DNA from: Oreocharis arfaki
Lineage: Eukaryota; Chordata; Aves; Passeriformes; Paramythiidae
NCBI GenBank assembly: GCA_013398015.1
Contig: VZRR01008201.1
Location: 244,025 to 308,024, forward strand
Direction: 5' to 3'
DNA length: 64,000 nucleotides
Shown: one piece after another, positions 12,780 to 24,924 of the stretch
Position numbering within the stretch: position 1 is the first letter of the stretch
Layout: the number at the start of each line of letters is the position of its first letter
Notes under the pieces: model-generated
Database searches by the model: none
The model's input: only the letters and a program-made list of their open reading frames with translations
Told to the model about the DNA's origin: nothing
Made by a program: the position numbers and the translations under genes

Positions 12780-13115
12780 CATTGTCTTTTTCTTCTCATT
12801 TTTCCCCACCAGCATCTGCGGTGCGGTACGGGTGGGTGCAAATGCTGATTTAACACCTGTCTCCACCCTCAGCCGGATGAAAGGGGACTCAAGAGATGAC
12901 ATGTCCCAGGAATTCGCCGGTGCATTCCAGGGGCGGCTCGCACAATGGTGGGAGAGGCGGCCGAACCACAGGGCAGGGTGCCTGGGGAGGATAACGCTCC
13001 TGCTCTCAGAGCCCCAGGTGCTGCAGAAAGCCTGGTTATTCGAGCATCTTTGCCTCAAACGCTCCGTTTGCAGCTCTTTCTCATCAACACCATGCGTGCA
13101 GTACGCTGAGGTAAC
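12780..13115. other. CpG-enriched patch with open frames on both strands
   Basis: CpG dinucleotides cluster here (GGTGCGGTACGGG, GCCGG, GGCGGCTCGC, GGCGGCCG, AACGCTCC) in otherwise CpG-poor DNA. The plus strand is open for 142 codons across it, the minus strand for 99. A plus-strand acceptor-like CCACCCTCAG (12866-12875) and a donor-like CTGAG/GTAACA near 13111 bracket about 235 bases. This could be a non-coding RNA exon, a small CpG island or a decayed exon. The peptides are unrecognised. Confidence 0.25.
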
Positions 13116-16100
13116 ACAGAGGAGCAGGCTGGCTGATTGCGAACTTGTTTAAAGTCCTATAAAACAGCTTTGGAAGAAAGCAGAAATGTTTAGGAATAGT
13201 CAGGGCTCATGTCACATTAAATCAAAGCTGAGGGAACTAGTGAAGCTGTGAGACACAGAAATTATCTTAGTGCTTTTGTTTTTCTGTACCTATTGATACA
13301 ACAAAAACTCTTTCTTTTCAAGCTCCTAATTAATCTGTATGATGCCACTCTTTTTGCTAGAAGTGAAGTTGGCAAGAAGTGTTTGAAAAACAGAACAAGA
13401 GCTACACAGTCCAAAAATTATCATCAAATGCTGTATAAGTGTGTATGGTTGCTGACACTGCAAACTCTTTCAGCTATGATATGATAGTTCAGAGGAGGAA
13501 TAGATGGAGATTATGTACTCTCTGCGTTTTGAACCACGCACATTGAAAGCAGAACAGTTAGAAAGAGGCTAAATCAACATGGCAGCATGCTGGCTGTTTC
13601 CTGGGATAAGGTGTTCCTGTCCCCTGCAGCTATAATGCATCAATATAATGCTATGAGATCAATAGCTCAGGCCTGTAACTGTAGATCTAGTTAAGGCAGT
13701 ATTTGTATTAAACACTTTACTGTTATTAAAGTTTACTATTGCTGCTCTAAACTCCGAGGCAAACTTCTGCAAGTCTGCTATTTATGTCAGTTGAACTCTC
13801 CATGACCTGTAGCCTAGTTAACTCCTTTTCATATTTCCCATGTCACTGACAAAAAGCTTTCTTGTTCCATGGCATGAATAACCATTTTTGGTACATATTT
13901 TCCCAATTAATATATTTACTTGTTACTTTAAGGGAAAATCAAAAAGATTCCTCTTCTGTCTTTTGTCGTGGTACTACTGTGGTTTTCTTCCCTTCTGCTT
14001 ATAAAACAGGAGATGGAAACCAGGGAACAGTTCAGGATTTTTGTAGTGAATAAATGGGGTATATATTTTGGTAAATAATCCTTTTGTCAAGTAAACTTGG
14101 CTGTTTCTCAGCTGGTGTGACACTTGTGTTGAAGCGAAGACATGAGATTATCACAAGTGCTTTGCTCATTAGCAGCGAACATTTGTGTTTAATAAACTGA
14201 GTGATCTGAATCTGTTTGCTCTATGTTCCTTCTGTTTACAAATGATTTTTAACAGTCAACAAAATATATAATAGGACACAGTCCCCTGTAAAGCTCAATT
14301 TTATTTGAGTTTCAGGAAACCTCTCCATCCATGACTTCAGATGTTCACGGGGAATTTCTGGGTTCCTTTGAGCCATTAAGTTAGCCAGGTCAACAAAATC
14401 TTGGGATTGCTGTTTCCAGGAACTGGTTACACAAAGGCTTCAGCAGTTCATAACATCTCATGAGGGTGTCCCTGGCACAACAAACGATGTGCTGACAGCA
14501 TGTTAGGGTGCCATAAGTACTTAATGAAGCATTGCAGTACAGAGGTGGGAAGCTAGAGCTGGCTGTCGAAAGGAACCCCTTCAGACCAGTTCTGCGGAGG
14601 ACAGCTCACAGTTCTGAAGGAGCCATCACCACCATATCCACTTCAGAAGCCCAGACCTCTGATGTAAAAATTTCCTGATCCTCAGCTGCCTCAACAGAGC
14701 AACACTAATACTTGGGGTTTCATTTAGGGAACAAGACCTATTCATCTGTTGCAGCTTTTTGGAAGACACAGTACATTAGAATGATCTACAACAGTGAATT
14801 CTGCTCATGTATTTGGCCTCAGTAGAATCAGATGGGACCCACTTCTATGGGCCTCTACTTCTATGTGCCCCACTTGTTTGGATGGGTAAGGTTCCCAGTT
14901 TCACTCTTGAGAGAAAATATACTCCTTTCAGAGTATTGAATTCCTGATAATTTTTTGATGATGCCCTTTTTAGCTCTGGAGGAGCATTTCCTTTACAAGG
15001 AAAAATGGTGGGTCCCTTTCTTTGGGCCAAGAGAAGAGAAAAATGATGTGTAAAGAGCTTAACAAGCATTATCCCTCCAAGGCAGAGCTGTGGTCCGTGA
15101 CACAGCTCTTCACTTGCTTTCCTCCTGTCCACTTGTGTGGAGGGTTTGTTCTGGCAGAGAGCAGGTGATACAGACCATTGTGCCATCCTTAGCCCTTTCA
15201 TCTCTGTCCCTTTGTCAGAGGTTGTGAGAGAGAAGCGGACCCAGCCACAGGTTCGACCTACACATTTGCCTCTGAACTCTGAGGCACACAATGCAGTAAT
15301 AAACTCCTCACACAGCTGGAGAAAACTGTCATGCCACAGCAGCAAAAGTCAGGAAGGCTACTGGTTCCAGCAGAAGTTTTTCAATGAAACTGAGCAGTGC
15401 AGCCATTGGAGTCGGCTTGCAGTGTTGCTTCTCTCCAACCAGAACAACAAACCCCATCCAGGGGACTTGGGCATTAGAGACATCGAGGTTTTCAGGGGAA
15501 GATTCTTCACTTGGTTGCCCTCACCCAAAAGCATTTTAGTAATAGAAATTGTTAGAAATTGATATGAATTGTTCTGGGTCTTTTGTCTTTTGTTCAGCCA
15601 AGAAACAGAAAATACGAATTAATTCGAGAAAGTACATAGACATATATGTTTATGTTTAAGCCTAGTTCCTACTTTGGACTGATGGCACTGCAAAAGTCAC
15701 TGATCTAAACCAGAATATCAACTTCAAAAGAAAAGAGTTTAGTAAACCAAATCATATAAGTGTTTGTTCTCTGTTTTCCTTCTTTCTTTCTGTTAACAAT
15801 CTGGCTAAAATATGTTGATAACTTTAATGTACCTATACCAAAACAAGGGAAATACATTTATTTAATACATATATTTAAGCCATCCAGAGTTTATGCTTCA
15901 GGAGAAATATTTCACTTTCCTGTAAGTTTACACAGCCAGAGACAGTACCTGTCTCTTAACTGTTTAGATATGAAATATACATTAATTCGATTAAACTTTA
16001 GACCAGATCTTGAGGTGCTATGTATAATTCAGTATACTTTCACTAAAGCTTTAATGGCTTATGCCAGTGCGGTATCTAATGCGTTGCATAGTTGTCTTTG

Positions 16101-17496
16101 AGATAAAACCATCAGCACTAAACTTTTGTTAAGATTACATGTCAAGTCTAAGGTGGGCAGAAGAGCATTGCATTGATTAATTCTTTGCAATGTGTTATAG
16201 ACCTTGTTCCAAAGAGTTCTTGGCCTGATGGCTCTGCTCCCATCTGCCATATACCAATTACTGCCCCAAGGTGGAAGTGCTTGTGGGAGTCAAGAGCTGT
16301 GCATGGTGCAATGGAGAATAGACTGTCCTTGTTAGACACTTTTATAAATCCCTTATCTGTGCCATAGCACCTAAACATGTTTAATATATTTATCCTTGAA
16401 AACATCCCAGAAGGTAGGAGAGTGTTATCTTTACTTTATGGGGGAAGAACACAGCAGTTATATCACAGAAACATTCACGAAATCTAGTATGGAGAGCAAT
16501 TAAATTCCTGTCTCCCGGGCATGGTCAAGAACCAGGTACCCTCTCCTAACTCTCCTAACATCCTTAAATAGGTCACATTGCTCTTAGGAGCAAAACTGCA
16601 GCAACTTTATATGATCTATCTGTTTTTTACTGGAAGAAAGAGCTTCATAAATAGCACGTATTCACTAAATTTATCTGTGGCTTTTTTGCAGGTGGGAGAA
16701 ACCTTTGTTTAAACAAGATTCAGATTATTGGTGGAGCAAATGAATATGTGCTTTTCCACCAAACCACGAAAAGGTATTGCATTTGAAAACTGTAGATTTT
16801 TCTCCATGCTTGCTGAATTATCTGACACAAGAGAATTCATTTGCAGCATTCACGTTTCTAACAACCTAAGTTAAAGCAGGTGCAAACCTTAATTTTTGTG
16901 GAAAATCTGCCTGTAAGGGAACAAACAAAGCAGTGTTGGCATTTCCAGCAGCTCTCCTACTGCTGCCTGGCAGAGGACAAGCAGAGAAGCTTTCCATTCA
17001 CTGGGTGTTTGTTGAACTACCCTTTCAAGAGCAGAGGATTTCTGCTTTGGCTTTTCCTCTCTCGGGTCATGTTTGGAGTAATAGGGCCCATCACAACTCC
17101 TCCCACTCAGTCACTGGCTGCCTGCTCTCCTGGAGTATTGCTGCAATTGGTCTTTAGAGCAGAACCTTGGTCTGAGGCTCTTTTATTGTAACATGCTTCC
17201 GACTTTATAACTACACCAGTATGGGAAAAGGGAGGGAGAGGCAGAGAGAGAAAAGGCTTTGTGCAACTCAGGCAAATTCTGTCAAAGAAGTAGAGAATAC
17301 ATGGGCACATTAACCGTGGGTTAACATGGAAGTTATAATGATGCAGCAAGAATATATCTTGACATTAACTATATATTCTATTTATCTCTTACATGGTAAT
17401 TGCCTACTTGTCTATTTTAAAAGAATTTCAATGGGAAACAAGTCATGGCTATATTGTGGAAATCAGGCAAGCTTGTCTCCCCTGGAAACTGCAGTG

Positions 17497-17531
17497 GCAG
17501 ATCTATAGATACCACAGATCTATAGATCTGC
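17497..17531. repeat. Inverted repeat, 14-bp perfect arms, 7-base loop
   Basis: The left arm GCAGATCTATAGAT (17497-17510) is the exact reverse complement of the right arm ATCTATAGATCTGC (17518-17531), separated by ACCACAG. Pairing stops outside both arms. It is too short for a microRNA precursor and has no recognisable terminal-repeat context. Confidence 0.7.
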
Positions 17532-18112
17532 TTTCCTCGTAAACTCATGAGTTCTGCCCCACAGAGAAAGAACATTACCTACCTCTCCTTATCTGAATGG
17601 TCTAATAGAGTCATAACAATGATTTCAGCTGCTAGAAAAGCTGAAATAATAACAATCATGTTATTATTCTCTATGCAAAGACAAATTTTCCCCAGAAAAA
17701 TGGGATATATTGCCGAGGAATATATATTGCTCGAGATATATTGCCAAGGAATCTATTCTCATTCCTACTGTCCCTCACACAAACATATACAGGTATATTT
17801 TTAAGAGAGTCATGCTACAGCCTAGTTTGCTGTCCTTGGTGTCAGTGTCAAAATTAGAACATAATTTACTGTAAGAAATTCAGTTCAAACGTTGAAATTG
17901 AGAGGCTCCTTTAAAAGCAGTATTTTTTCCATTACACATACTTTAAGATCTACATTAGGTGCACCTACAGCTTCATGTAGAAGAAACCAGGAAGGGCTAA
18001 TTTATAGTGTAGAGATGTTGCTTTTTTATCGTCTTTGTGATGGTACAAATTAAACCCACTCCCACTCGGTGCTTTTCCACGTGGGGAAGCTAATGCACAG
18101 TAATGGACTTAC

Positions 18113-18154
18113 TCCATGGACAAGGCTCCAAGGTGGTCCTTAGTGACCTCTGCT
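18113..18154 (-). CDS. Candidate 42-base internal microexon
   Basis: On the minus strand an acceptor with a strong pyrimidine tract, GTTCCTCTGCTTTCAG, precedes 18154. A near-consensus donor, CATGGA/GTAAGT, follows 18113. The exon is 42 bases, a multiple of three, so it could be included or skipped without a frameshift. Read in phase 2 it encodes AEVTKDHLGALSM plus split codons at each end. One other frame is open and one has a stop (TAA). It lies on the same strand as, and upstream of, the terminal exon at 3171-3278. That exon starts in phase 0, so at least one further exon would be needed to join them. Both splice sites are strong for so short a block, but chance pairs occur in tens of kilobases of intron. 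Confidence 0.33.
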
Positions 18155-19104
18155 CTGAAAGCAGAGGAACGTACAGGTGGCACTAACTGAAAGAATTATC
18201 TGACAACATAATTTTTTCCAGGTCTGTCATTGTCTATTGCTTCTTTTTCAATCCTGCTGGCCTCCACAACATTTCATAGTGATTTCTGCTTGTGCATTAA
18301 AAAGTATTTCTACAAGTTTGCTTTAAATCTGCCATCTGATCATTACTCAGGGTGTTTAAAAAAAAAATTGAATAATCATTTCCTTTTTGCCTTCTCTGTA
18401 CCATCCATGATTTTCTACATCGTAATTAAACTGCCTGAGAATTCTGATTTGACTATTTGTTCACCTTTTCTTCTTAACATTTCCCATCACAGATGCCTAA
18501 CTTCATTCTTTGACCTGTCCCAAATAAATCCCATCAATCAGCTCACTCCCTCCTTCTTTGAAGCATAACTTTCTCTCCCCGACCAAGTCCTTTCATGACA
18601 ATTCCCAACAAAGCCAGTCCTAGGCTTGTACCAGCTTCTAGAAACAACTCCTCATTGCCCAGCTTTCTCCCAGAACTTCTAAGGAGCCTCTTCAGAAACA
18701 TCTGATCTCCCCTTGAGACCATGCTCTCCCCTTCCTACTTGATTTCTGCATTGCAGAGGGAAGAATAACTTAAATCCTACACCACCCTTGTCATCCTGGC
18801 AACTCAGCTGCCCTCCTCAGCCCGGGCTCTTCTGAGAGGTAGGTGTTCAGCTCAGAGGTCACCCTACGGACCCCAGCTTGAGCTGGGTCCTTTGGTTCTG
18901 CTCACTCCTCGTTTCCACAGTGCTACAAGGCAAATGTTGTGTCTCAAACAGGTACTGTAATGGGAAAAAAGTTACTGTGGGCAAGAGAGGTGGAGGGAAA
19001 AAAAAGTTGTATGGCACACTCCTAGAGTTTCTGTCAGCCCCTAGGAGATATTTATTACTCCCCTCTTCTGCTCCTGTTTGAAAGGCCCATTCCTACTCTT
19101 TGCT
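18155..19104. other. Non-coding stretch
   Basis: Pyrimidine-rich on the plus strand over 18.5-18.85 kb. I see no gene, repeat family or RNA feature that I can support. Confidence 0.5.
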
Positions 19105-19965
19105 GTGTCATACATCTGTTTCACCATCTCTTTTTCAATGTAGAAATGTTCTGACCTATTTACCCTCCTTCATTTCTCTGTGATTCTTAGTACATTTCTT
19201 AATGTCACCACTGCCTATGCTGAAGAGGTGACTTAAATTACCAGTAGTACTCAAGATGCAAACTCACCATGATGGTATATAATGTTACAAGGATGCTCTG
19301 TTTCATTTTCACTTCCTTCCCTACTAATTCTCCATGCAATATTTGCCACTTCACTGCCATGGAGCTGACTTTTCAGAGCACTATCCATAATGACTCCCAG
19401 ATCTCTTGCTAGACTGGTAATAGCTAATTTCCCTAGCTAATAGCTAATTTAGAGTTCATTCCTGTGTACATAGTCATATAGATAGTTGTTTTTTCTCCTT
19501 CATGCACCTTACTTGCATTTATTGACATTTCATTTGTGATTCCCATTGAATTTAATTTGTGATTTTATTGCTTTATGACTCAGTATTGTGAGATCCTTCT
19601 GTAGCTGCTTGCAGCCAATTGCACATTTCAGTATCCCAAATAATTATTTGCCTTCTGCAGACTTCCTTGCCTGGTTTTTAACCTTTGCATACAGATTGCC
19701 TATGACAATTTTGAAGTGCACAAATACCACTGCAGATGTTGTGGAACTGCCCTGGTAATACTCAACTATCACGAAACAACACGTTTTATCCTCGCTCTTA
19801 TTTTTCCTGTTTTCCTACAAGCTATTTATGCATGCCAGTACAAATGGACTTTCTCCATCAGTTTATTTAAATGCTTGCTGAGGGACACTGCAGACAAAGT
19901 GTCCCAACAGACACCTCCCGCCTCTCTTATTTCTTTCCAGCTGTCCTTGAGCTATAGCTGATGAG
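19105..19965 (-). mobile_element. Ancient CR1-type LINE fragment (reverse transcriptase end), degenerate
   Basis: The minus strand matches the layout of old amniote CR1 elements. The match includes the segment encoding the end of the reverse transcriptase: a decayed LQKDL helix region, an N-x-NKCK motif and a HxG-like position follow one another when 19390-19620 is read on the minus strand. The plus strand carries recognisable antisense landmarks, such as ACTATCCATAATGACTCCCA at 19380-19399, AATAGCTAATTT copies at 19424-19450 and GTGAGATCCTTCTGTAGC at 19588-19605. Stops and indels break every frame, so it is inactive. Identification comes from remembered family consensus. The ends are approximate, and the segment beyond 19850 is the least certain. 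Confidence 0.65.
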
Positions 19966-22900
19966 CCTGTATGTTGTGGCCCATGGGCCAAGTCCCTGGG
20001 ACTCCTTTACCTCTGGAGATATGTGATGGTTGAAGAAGACTGTGAGCTGTCATGGGGAAGACTCACACTCTCTGGAGTGTCAGCATCACGCTGATATTGC
20101 GGGGTCACAGTGCCACCATACAATGCTACAAAGGGACCAAGAGGAACCTGGTGTGCCTCCATCCCCAAGCACTCATCCCCACCGTGAAGAACTGAGTGGC
20201 TTTTACAGCAGGGTAGCAGCTAAGATTTTAATTTTGGTTTGGATGTGGCTGGTGTATTGGAGAGGGCTTCTGTTAGACAAGTATAAATAATTCTAAGTCT
20301 CAATTTATCGCTTGCAAGGATCCACTAAGCTATCCACTAATCCTGAAAACTTTTTTTCAGTATACAAGAACGTGATAGAAATAAGCTGTAAGATTGAGGG
20401 GAAAAGACAATTTCTTAGGCCTCTTTCTTGTATTCAGGTACAAGTGAATATGTGACTCTATTTTAGAGCGTATGAAAACTTTTGCAACTATGCTATCAAC
20501 ATATTTTCCTTGTGCAAATGCCATATTTTTTTCCTTCTATTGATGAATTAACAGCTCAGCTCAGTCTTTTCTGAATTATTTGTACCATCCATATGAGACT
20601 CAACTGTACAGAAGTCAACACAGTTTAGAAGGAAGACAAATTACTGCATGTGTTGAGAGCAATTGCAAGGTAGTGTGAATTATACATTCTATCTGCTTTG
20701 GACTTCTTTGTGAGTCTGCCTCACACAGCAGAAACAGCAAGTTTTAAGTTCATGTAGGATTAGTCTATTACTTTAATAGACTATTTTTAATGCCAGTTAG
20801 ATTGTCACTTTCAGGAGAACTGATTAGGTATTATCCCTTTTCTCAAGCAAAACAGTACTTAATCAAATATTTGGCACATTAAAAAAAGTTCAGCCTAAAT
20901 ATAGTCCCACACCCTGTCTCAGCTTGTCAGCCATGTAAGGATTCATAAGTATGAACATGTTCAAATGTTCAAGTGAAACAGGACAATAGTGGACTTTTGC
21001 CCAACCTTCTAAGCCATATAAACCCAATTATGGGACTTCTGAATAGAAAGAAAACAATGGTTATATTTCACTTAACTTGACCTTTTAAGCTGCCAACCTT
21101 TTTCTGTGTAAAACATCTTTATATGGTGGAGCCGTTCTCACTGTGCTTCTCTGACATATGCAATGTTTTTTGTGAGGTCCTCGATGAAAGTCTGGAACAA
21201 GTAAACATCTACAGCACAATCTGAGTGCAACAGCGTACCACATGTCTTCACAAAAATGTCCAACAATGACTAGGGTGGAATTCCCACACCATTTAGATTA
21301 GTCACAATTGCTGGCATGCAATGAAATGTAACATCCCTTTTAGATAAAATGTGACTCTGACTTCGTAACCTTTCCTCTGAATGCATTGGTACAGCTCAGA
21401 AACAGCCCTTCCTCTAAATGGCATAGTTTTCCATAGCTCTTTTCCCTCTGGGATCAGCAAAGTCAAAAGTGGTTGCAAATGTACTAAAAATGATATTAGT
21501 TTATTTTTTTAAGGGGGAGAGCAGTCAGTGATGCCATGATATAAGTCCATTAGCATTTTTTTTCCATGAAACTCCAGAGACACATGTCCAATTAATATTC
21601 TGCACAGCCACCCTGAATTTTGTTGTGAAAGTAACATAAGCACAGATTATGAATACGTCCCCGTCGGGAAAAAAACGCCTTGGCTATTTGTGTACCAGGC
21701 CCAGCTGTCTATCCAGGTAAGGCATGCAGAAACCTTCTGTTAATACGGGAACAAGGAGCTCAGGCCTCGGTGTAACTCCTGCTGGAAAAATGAATTAGAT
21801 GCTACCTAGTATTAGTAAAAGAGAAACATGTGGCTCTTGGGGGATATTCACAGTACACTTCCACCAATTATAAGCCTCTCCCACCAGGCAGCCGATTGGA
21901 GAGAGGAGCTCATCTGGAGTTTCTGTGGCTGCCTGAAGCAGCTACTGGTTTCTGAAAAATGCTGGTGTTGAAGATACCTTGTATAGGAACAAGGGAGGTG
22001 ATTTTCACGGACTTTGATTTTTCCATGCCTGTGTTTTGATGTATCTATCAAACCAGCTCAGAATCAAACAAATCTGGAGCTGAAAAATTGAACCTAACTC
22101 CCTTGAGTCCAATGCCCTACCTTAGAGGCTGGTTTCCACTGCTTTAGTGAGAACTTTATGTTCTCTGGGTTTGACTCCACGTTACAATTTCTTTCCATAC
22201 AGGTTTCTTGCTAGAGTCCTGTGCCTGATGTAACTTACTGCCCTACTCACACCCTTCTGCAACTGATGAGCACTGAGATGTGCTCTAAACAGCTGTGCCC
22301 ATCGGTGCATGCAGCAGCAGTGGCTGTGTGGGCAATGAGCACCTGCAGTTACTCTGCGTTTTATGCAATGGGAACACACAGAGAACAGGAGCACGGCCCT
22401 CGCCTGTCACTGGCATGCAGAGTGTGAGAAAAGGCAAGAGGAGGACAAACAGGGCTCCTGGCTCAGGAAGGTGGACGGCTCTGCTTCTCAGCTTGTGCAT
22501 CAGCCACAACAGTCTTTTCTCTTCCAGCAGTTTCTATTCTCTTTTGTCACTTTGTTGCTTTTGTTGAGGCCTGAAATTTGTAAAATAGGAAAAGAAACAA
22601 AATAGACTTTCGTTGAGAATGCCCTTGGAAATAGTAGACAGAAAAAAATGACCTTTGAAAATATGTTCCAGCTGTTCAGCATTTGACCAAGTTAAAACTT
22701 GGTCTGGGCCCCAGAGATTTTTTCTCTTTTTAGTCTCACAGATAGCACCAACAACTCCGCTGGAACTATTTGTGTGAACTAAAGCAATATGGAGCTGTCT
22801 CAAACTCAACCTAGGCTGTATTTTAACGTGCTTCTCCCTCTGTATTTATGTGTTTGCACAGTATACCTTTCAACACGAGTAACTGTGGTTGCTATAGATT

Positions 22901-24924
22901 AATATAAACTCACATCTTGGTGCAAGAGGCTTCATGCTTCCAGTCTCTTGCAATGCTTTTGCCTGCAGCTTTCTGCCACACCAATTCCTGCTTTATTCCC
23001 ACATTTTATTAAAAAACTATTTTTTCCCCCTTTGCTTATAACTTTTAATTTCTGTCTATTATGTAATGCTGCAGCTGTTGAACTTTGCTGGATATTACAA
23101 ATCATACAGCATAAAAACTTTCTGGGAAGTTTGAACTAACAATTTATTTTCACCCTCAGGGATATTTGTTTTCTTCTTTCCCATGAATGAATAAAAGTTT
23201 TTTTGCTCCTTTCATGTAAAAGGAAACCTTCTCGTGTGGATACAACCTGAGAAATTAGGGATACTTGAATTTCTTTCTAAACCATTGTCTTGCTCTAACC
23301 TTGGGTGAGTTATCTGGACATTGTGTACCTCTCCTATCCCAGTGATCAAAAATGGATATAAAACCCACACGTATTCAACTTTTCTTGTGATTGAGATATA
23401 TGGATGGAAAGCATTAGATAAGTGCTTTGGGTATCCACTAATTTTTTCTTCTAAGTCTGGTTTATTACATGAAGAAACAGTCTAATTTTAAAAACTTTTA
23501 AGAAGATATTTTAAAAAAGGAAGGACAGAAAGTGAAGGCCACCCAAGTCAATAGGGAGGTGCACCCTGATTTTAACAGGTTTGATGCAGCTGCCAAGTGT
23601 ATTTAACAGATACTGCTGTAGGTCAAACATTCTGTATCACGATATACACAGTCCACATCATTGTAGGACTTACATGATTTCAAACAAAGGACCTGCCTGT
23701 GACTTTTTCCTGCATAAATCTTCACTGATCTCATGGAGGAAGGGAAGCACCTATGCGCATCTCTTTCAGGATCAGGGCTTTTCTTCCAACACACTGATTG
23801 GAGGAACGCCTTTTTGCAATCTGAGTGTTTAAAAATCCAAAAAAAGTGAAAACATTGTAATTTAGAGGCCCATTGTTTTAATTAATAAAGTGCTGAAAAG
23901 CACACTCTGTCCCCCTTTAGCTGCGCTATTCTTTAGCTCTTTGTCCAATTCTCTGGATGTACAGTCTATGAACACTACAAGCATGTGAGTCCTTATCCTT
24001 ACTTTAAAAGCTTGTTTGTGGTTCATTATGGGCTATTAGGCAGAGCACATCAAGCAATTGTTTTGGCAGGGATACAGGAATTGCTTTATATTCTGGCAGG
24101 AACGATTCTCTGCTACTGAACAGGAATACGAGGCTTTGTGGTTGGATTTGTTGCTCCCTCCCTTCTCCCGAGCATGCTTGCATTAGGATAGTACATCTTT
24201 GAAGGAGAATATGACAAGCAGTCAGTCTTAGAGGGTCAACTGTAGCTTTAATGTGCAAGGTATTTTTTCCTTATCCCGTATTTCCAAAAATAACAGCACA
24301 AAAATCACTTCACATCCAGAAATACAAGAACTGGAGAGAGGTGTAGGTGTTAGGATTCAGTTTTGAAGTAAAGGTGTTGTCAGCAACCTCCAGGCTTAGG
24401 AGAAAGTCTGGCTGAAAAACATTGGGAGTGCAATGCTAGGAAGCTTGTATGTGGAATTTCTAAGTTAGAAATTTACAGGCAGAACCTGACACATTAAGGC
24501 TCTTCTCAGACTGACAGCAGGTGGAGATGAGCAGAGACCACCATGAGCACTAAGCTGTGCAAAATCAGTCATTCCAATTCCTACATGCTCCTTCACCTTT
24601 CGCAAATCGAACAAGTTCCAGAAGAGATGGAGTTTTGTCAGAAAACTACCATAAAATCTTATGAGCTTTGGCTCTGGTAAGTTCTACATTTTGCAGCTTA
24701 TATACCCAACTCAGAGTGTAAATGTTTCCAGATCTCTCTGTATTCCCCCAAATTATTTGCTTTCTTGGTTATCCTTCCTGTATTCCAGGCAGATGATGAG
24801 GTTTCCCTATCCAAAGGTGGTATTATGTGTAAGACCAACCTCACAAAGAAGAAAACACCATGCTCCCTTCCTAATAATGAAATCATAATGATAAAATTAC
24901 CCAGCAGAAAATAGTAAAAGTGTA
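19966..24924. other. Mostly non-coding stretch with one exon candidate
   Basis: Apart from the candidate at 21646-21716 I see no supported gene. A 51-codon minus frame at 20007-20162 ending in a donor-like site is reported as a finding. The rest is AT-rich single-copy sequence with no repeat family I recognise. Confidence 0.45.
21646..21716 (+). CDS. Candidate 71-base exon with consensus donor
   Basis: The plus strand has a near-perfect splice donor, ATCCAG/GTAAGG, at 21716/21717. The upstream sequence stays open in one frame for about 50 codons, and the final stretch reads YEYVPVGKKTPWLFVYQAQ. Four CpGs lie within 21650-21680, in a region otherwise nearly free of CpG, which fits selection or recent origin. 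The acceptor is the weak point: AAGCACAG before 21646 lacks a pyrimidine tract, and CTGCACAG at 21606 is an alternative. The minus strand is also open for about 30 codons and ends in a stop, so the strand is not settled. I do not recognise the peptide. Confidence 0.3.

Larger units (their letters stand above)
8063..18112. other. Non-coding stretch with one CpG-rich patch
   Basis: No supported gene. Contents: a 14-T run at 8887-8900, a CpG-enriched block at about 12780-13115, and a 14-bp-arm inverted repeat at 17497-17531. The 166-codon minus-strand frame at 14845-15345 and the overlapping 141-codon plus frame show no recognisable domain and no splice or poly(A) context. Confidence 0.5.

Noticed and set aside
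14845..15345. 166-codon minus frame overlapping a 141-codon plus frame
   Set aside because: Opposed overlapping frames with no motif on either strand, and no supporting signals.
22182..22394. Minus frame ending in a GTAAGT donor near 22233 in phase 0
   Set aside because: Considered as the exon preceding 3171-3278 because the phases fit, but its acceptor is weak and it would bypass the better-supported microexon at 18.1 kb.
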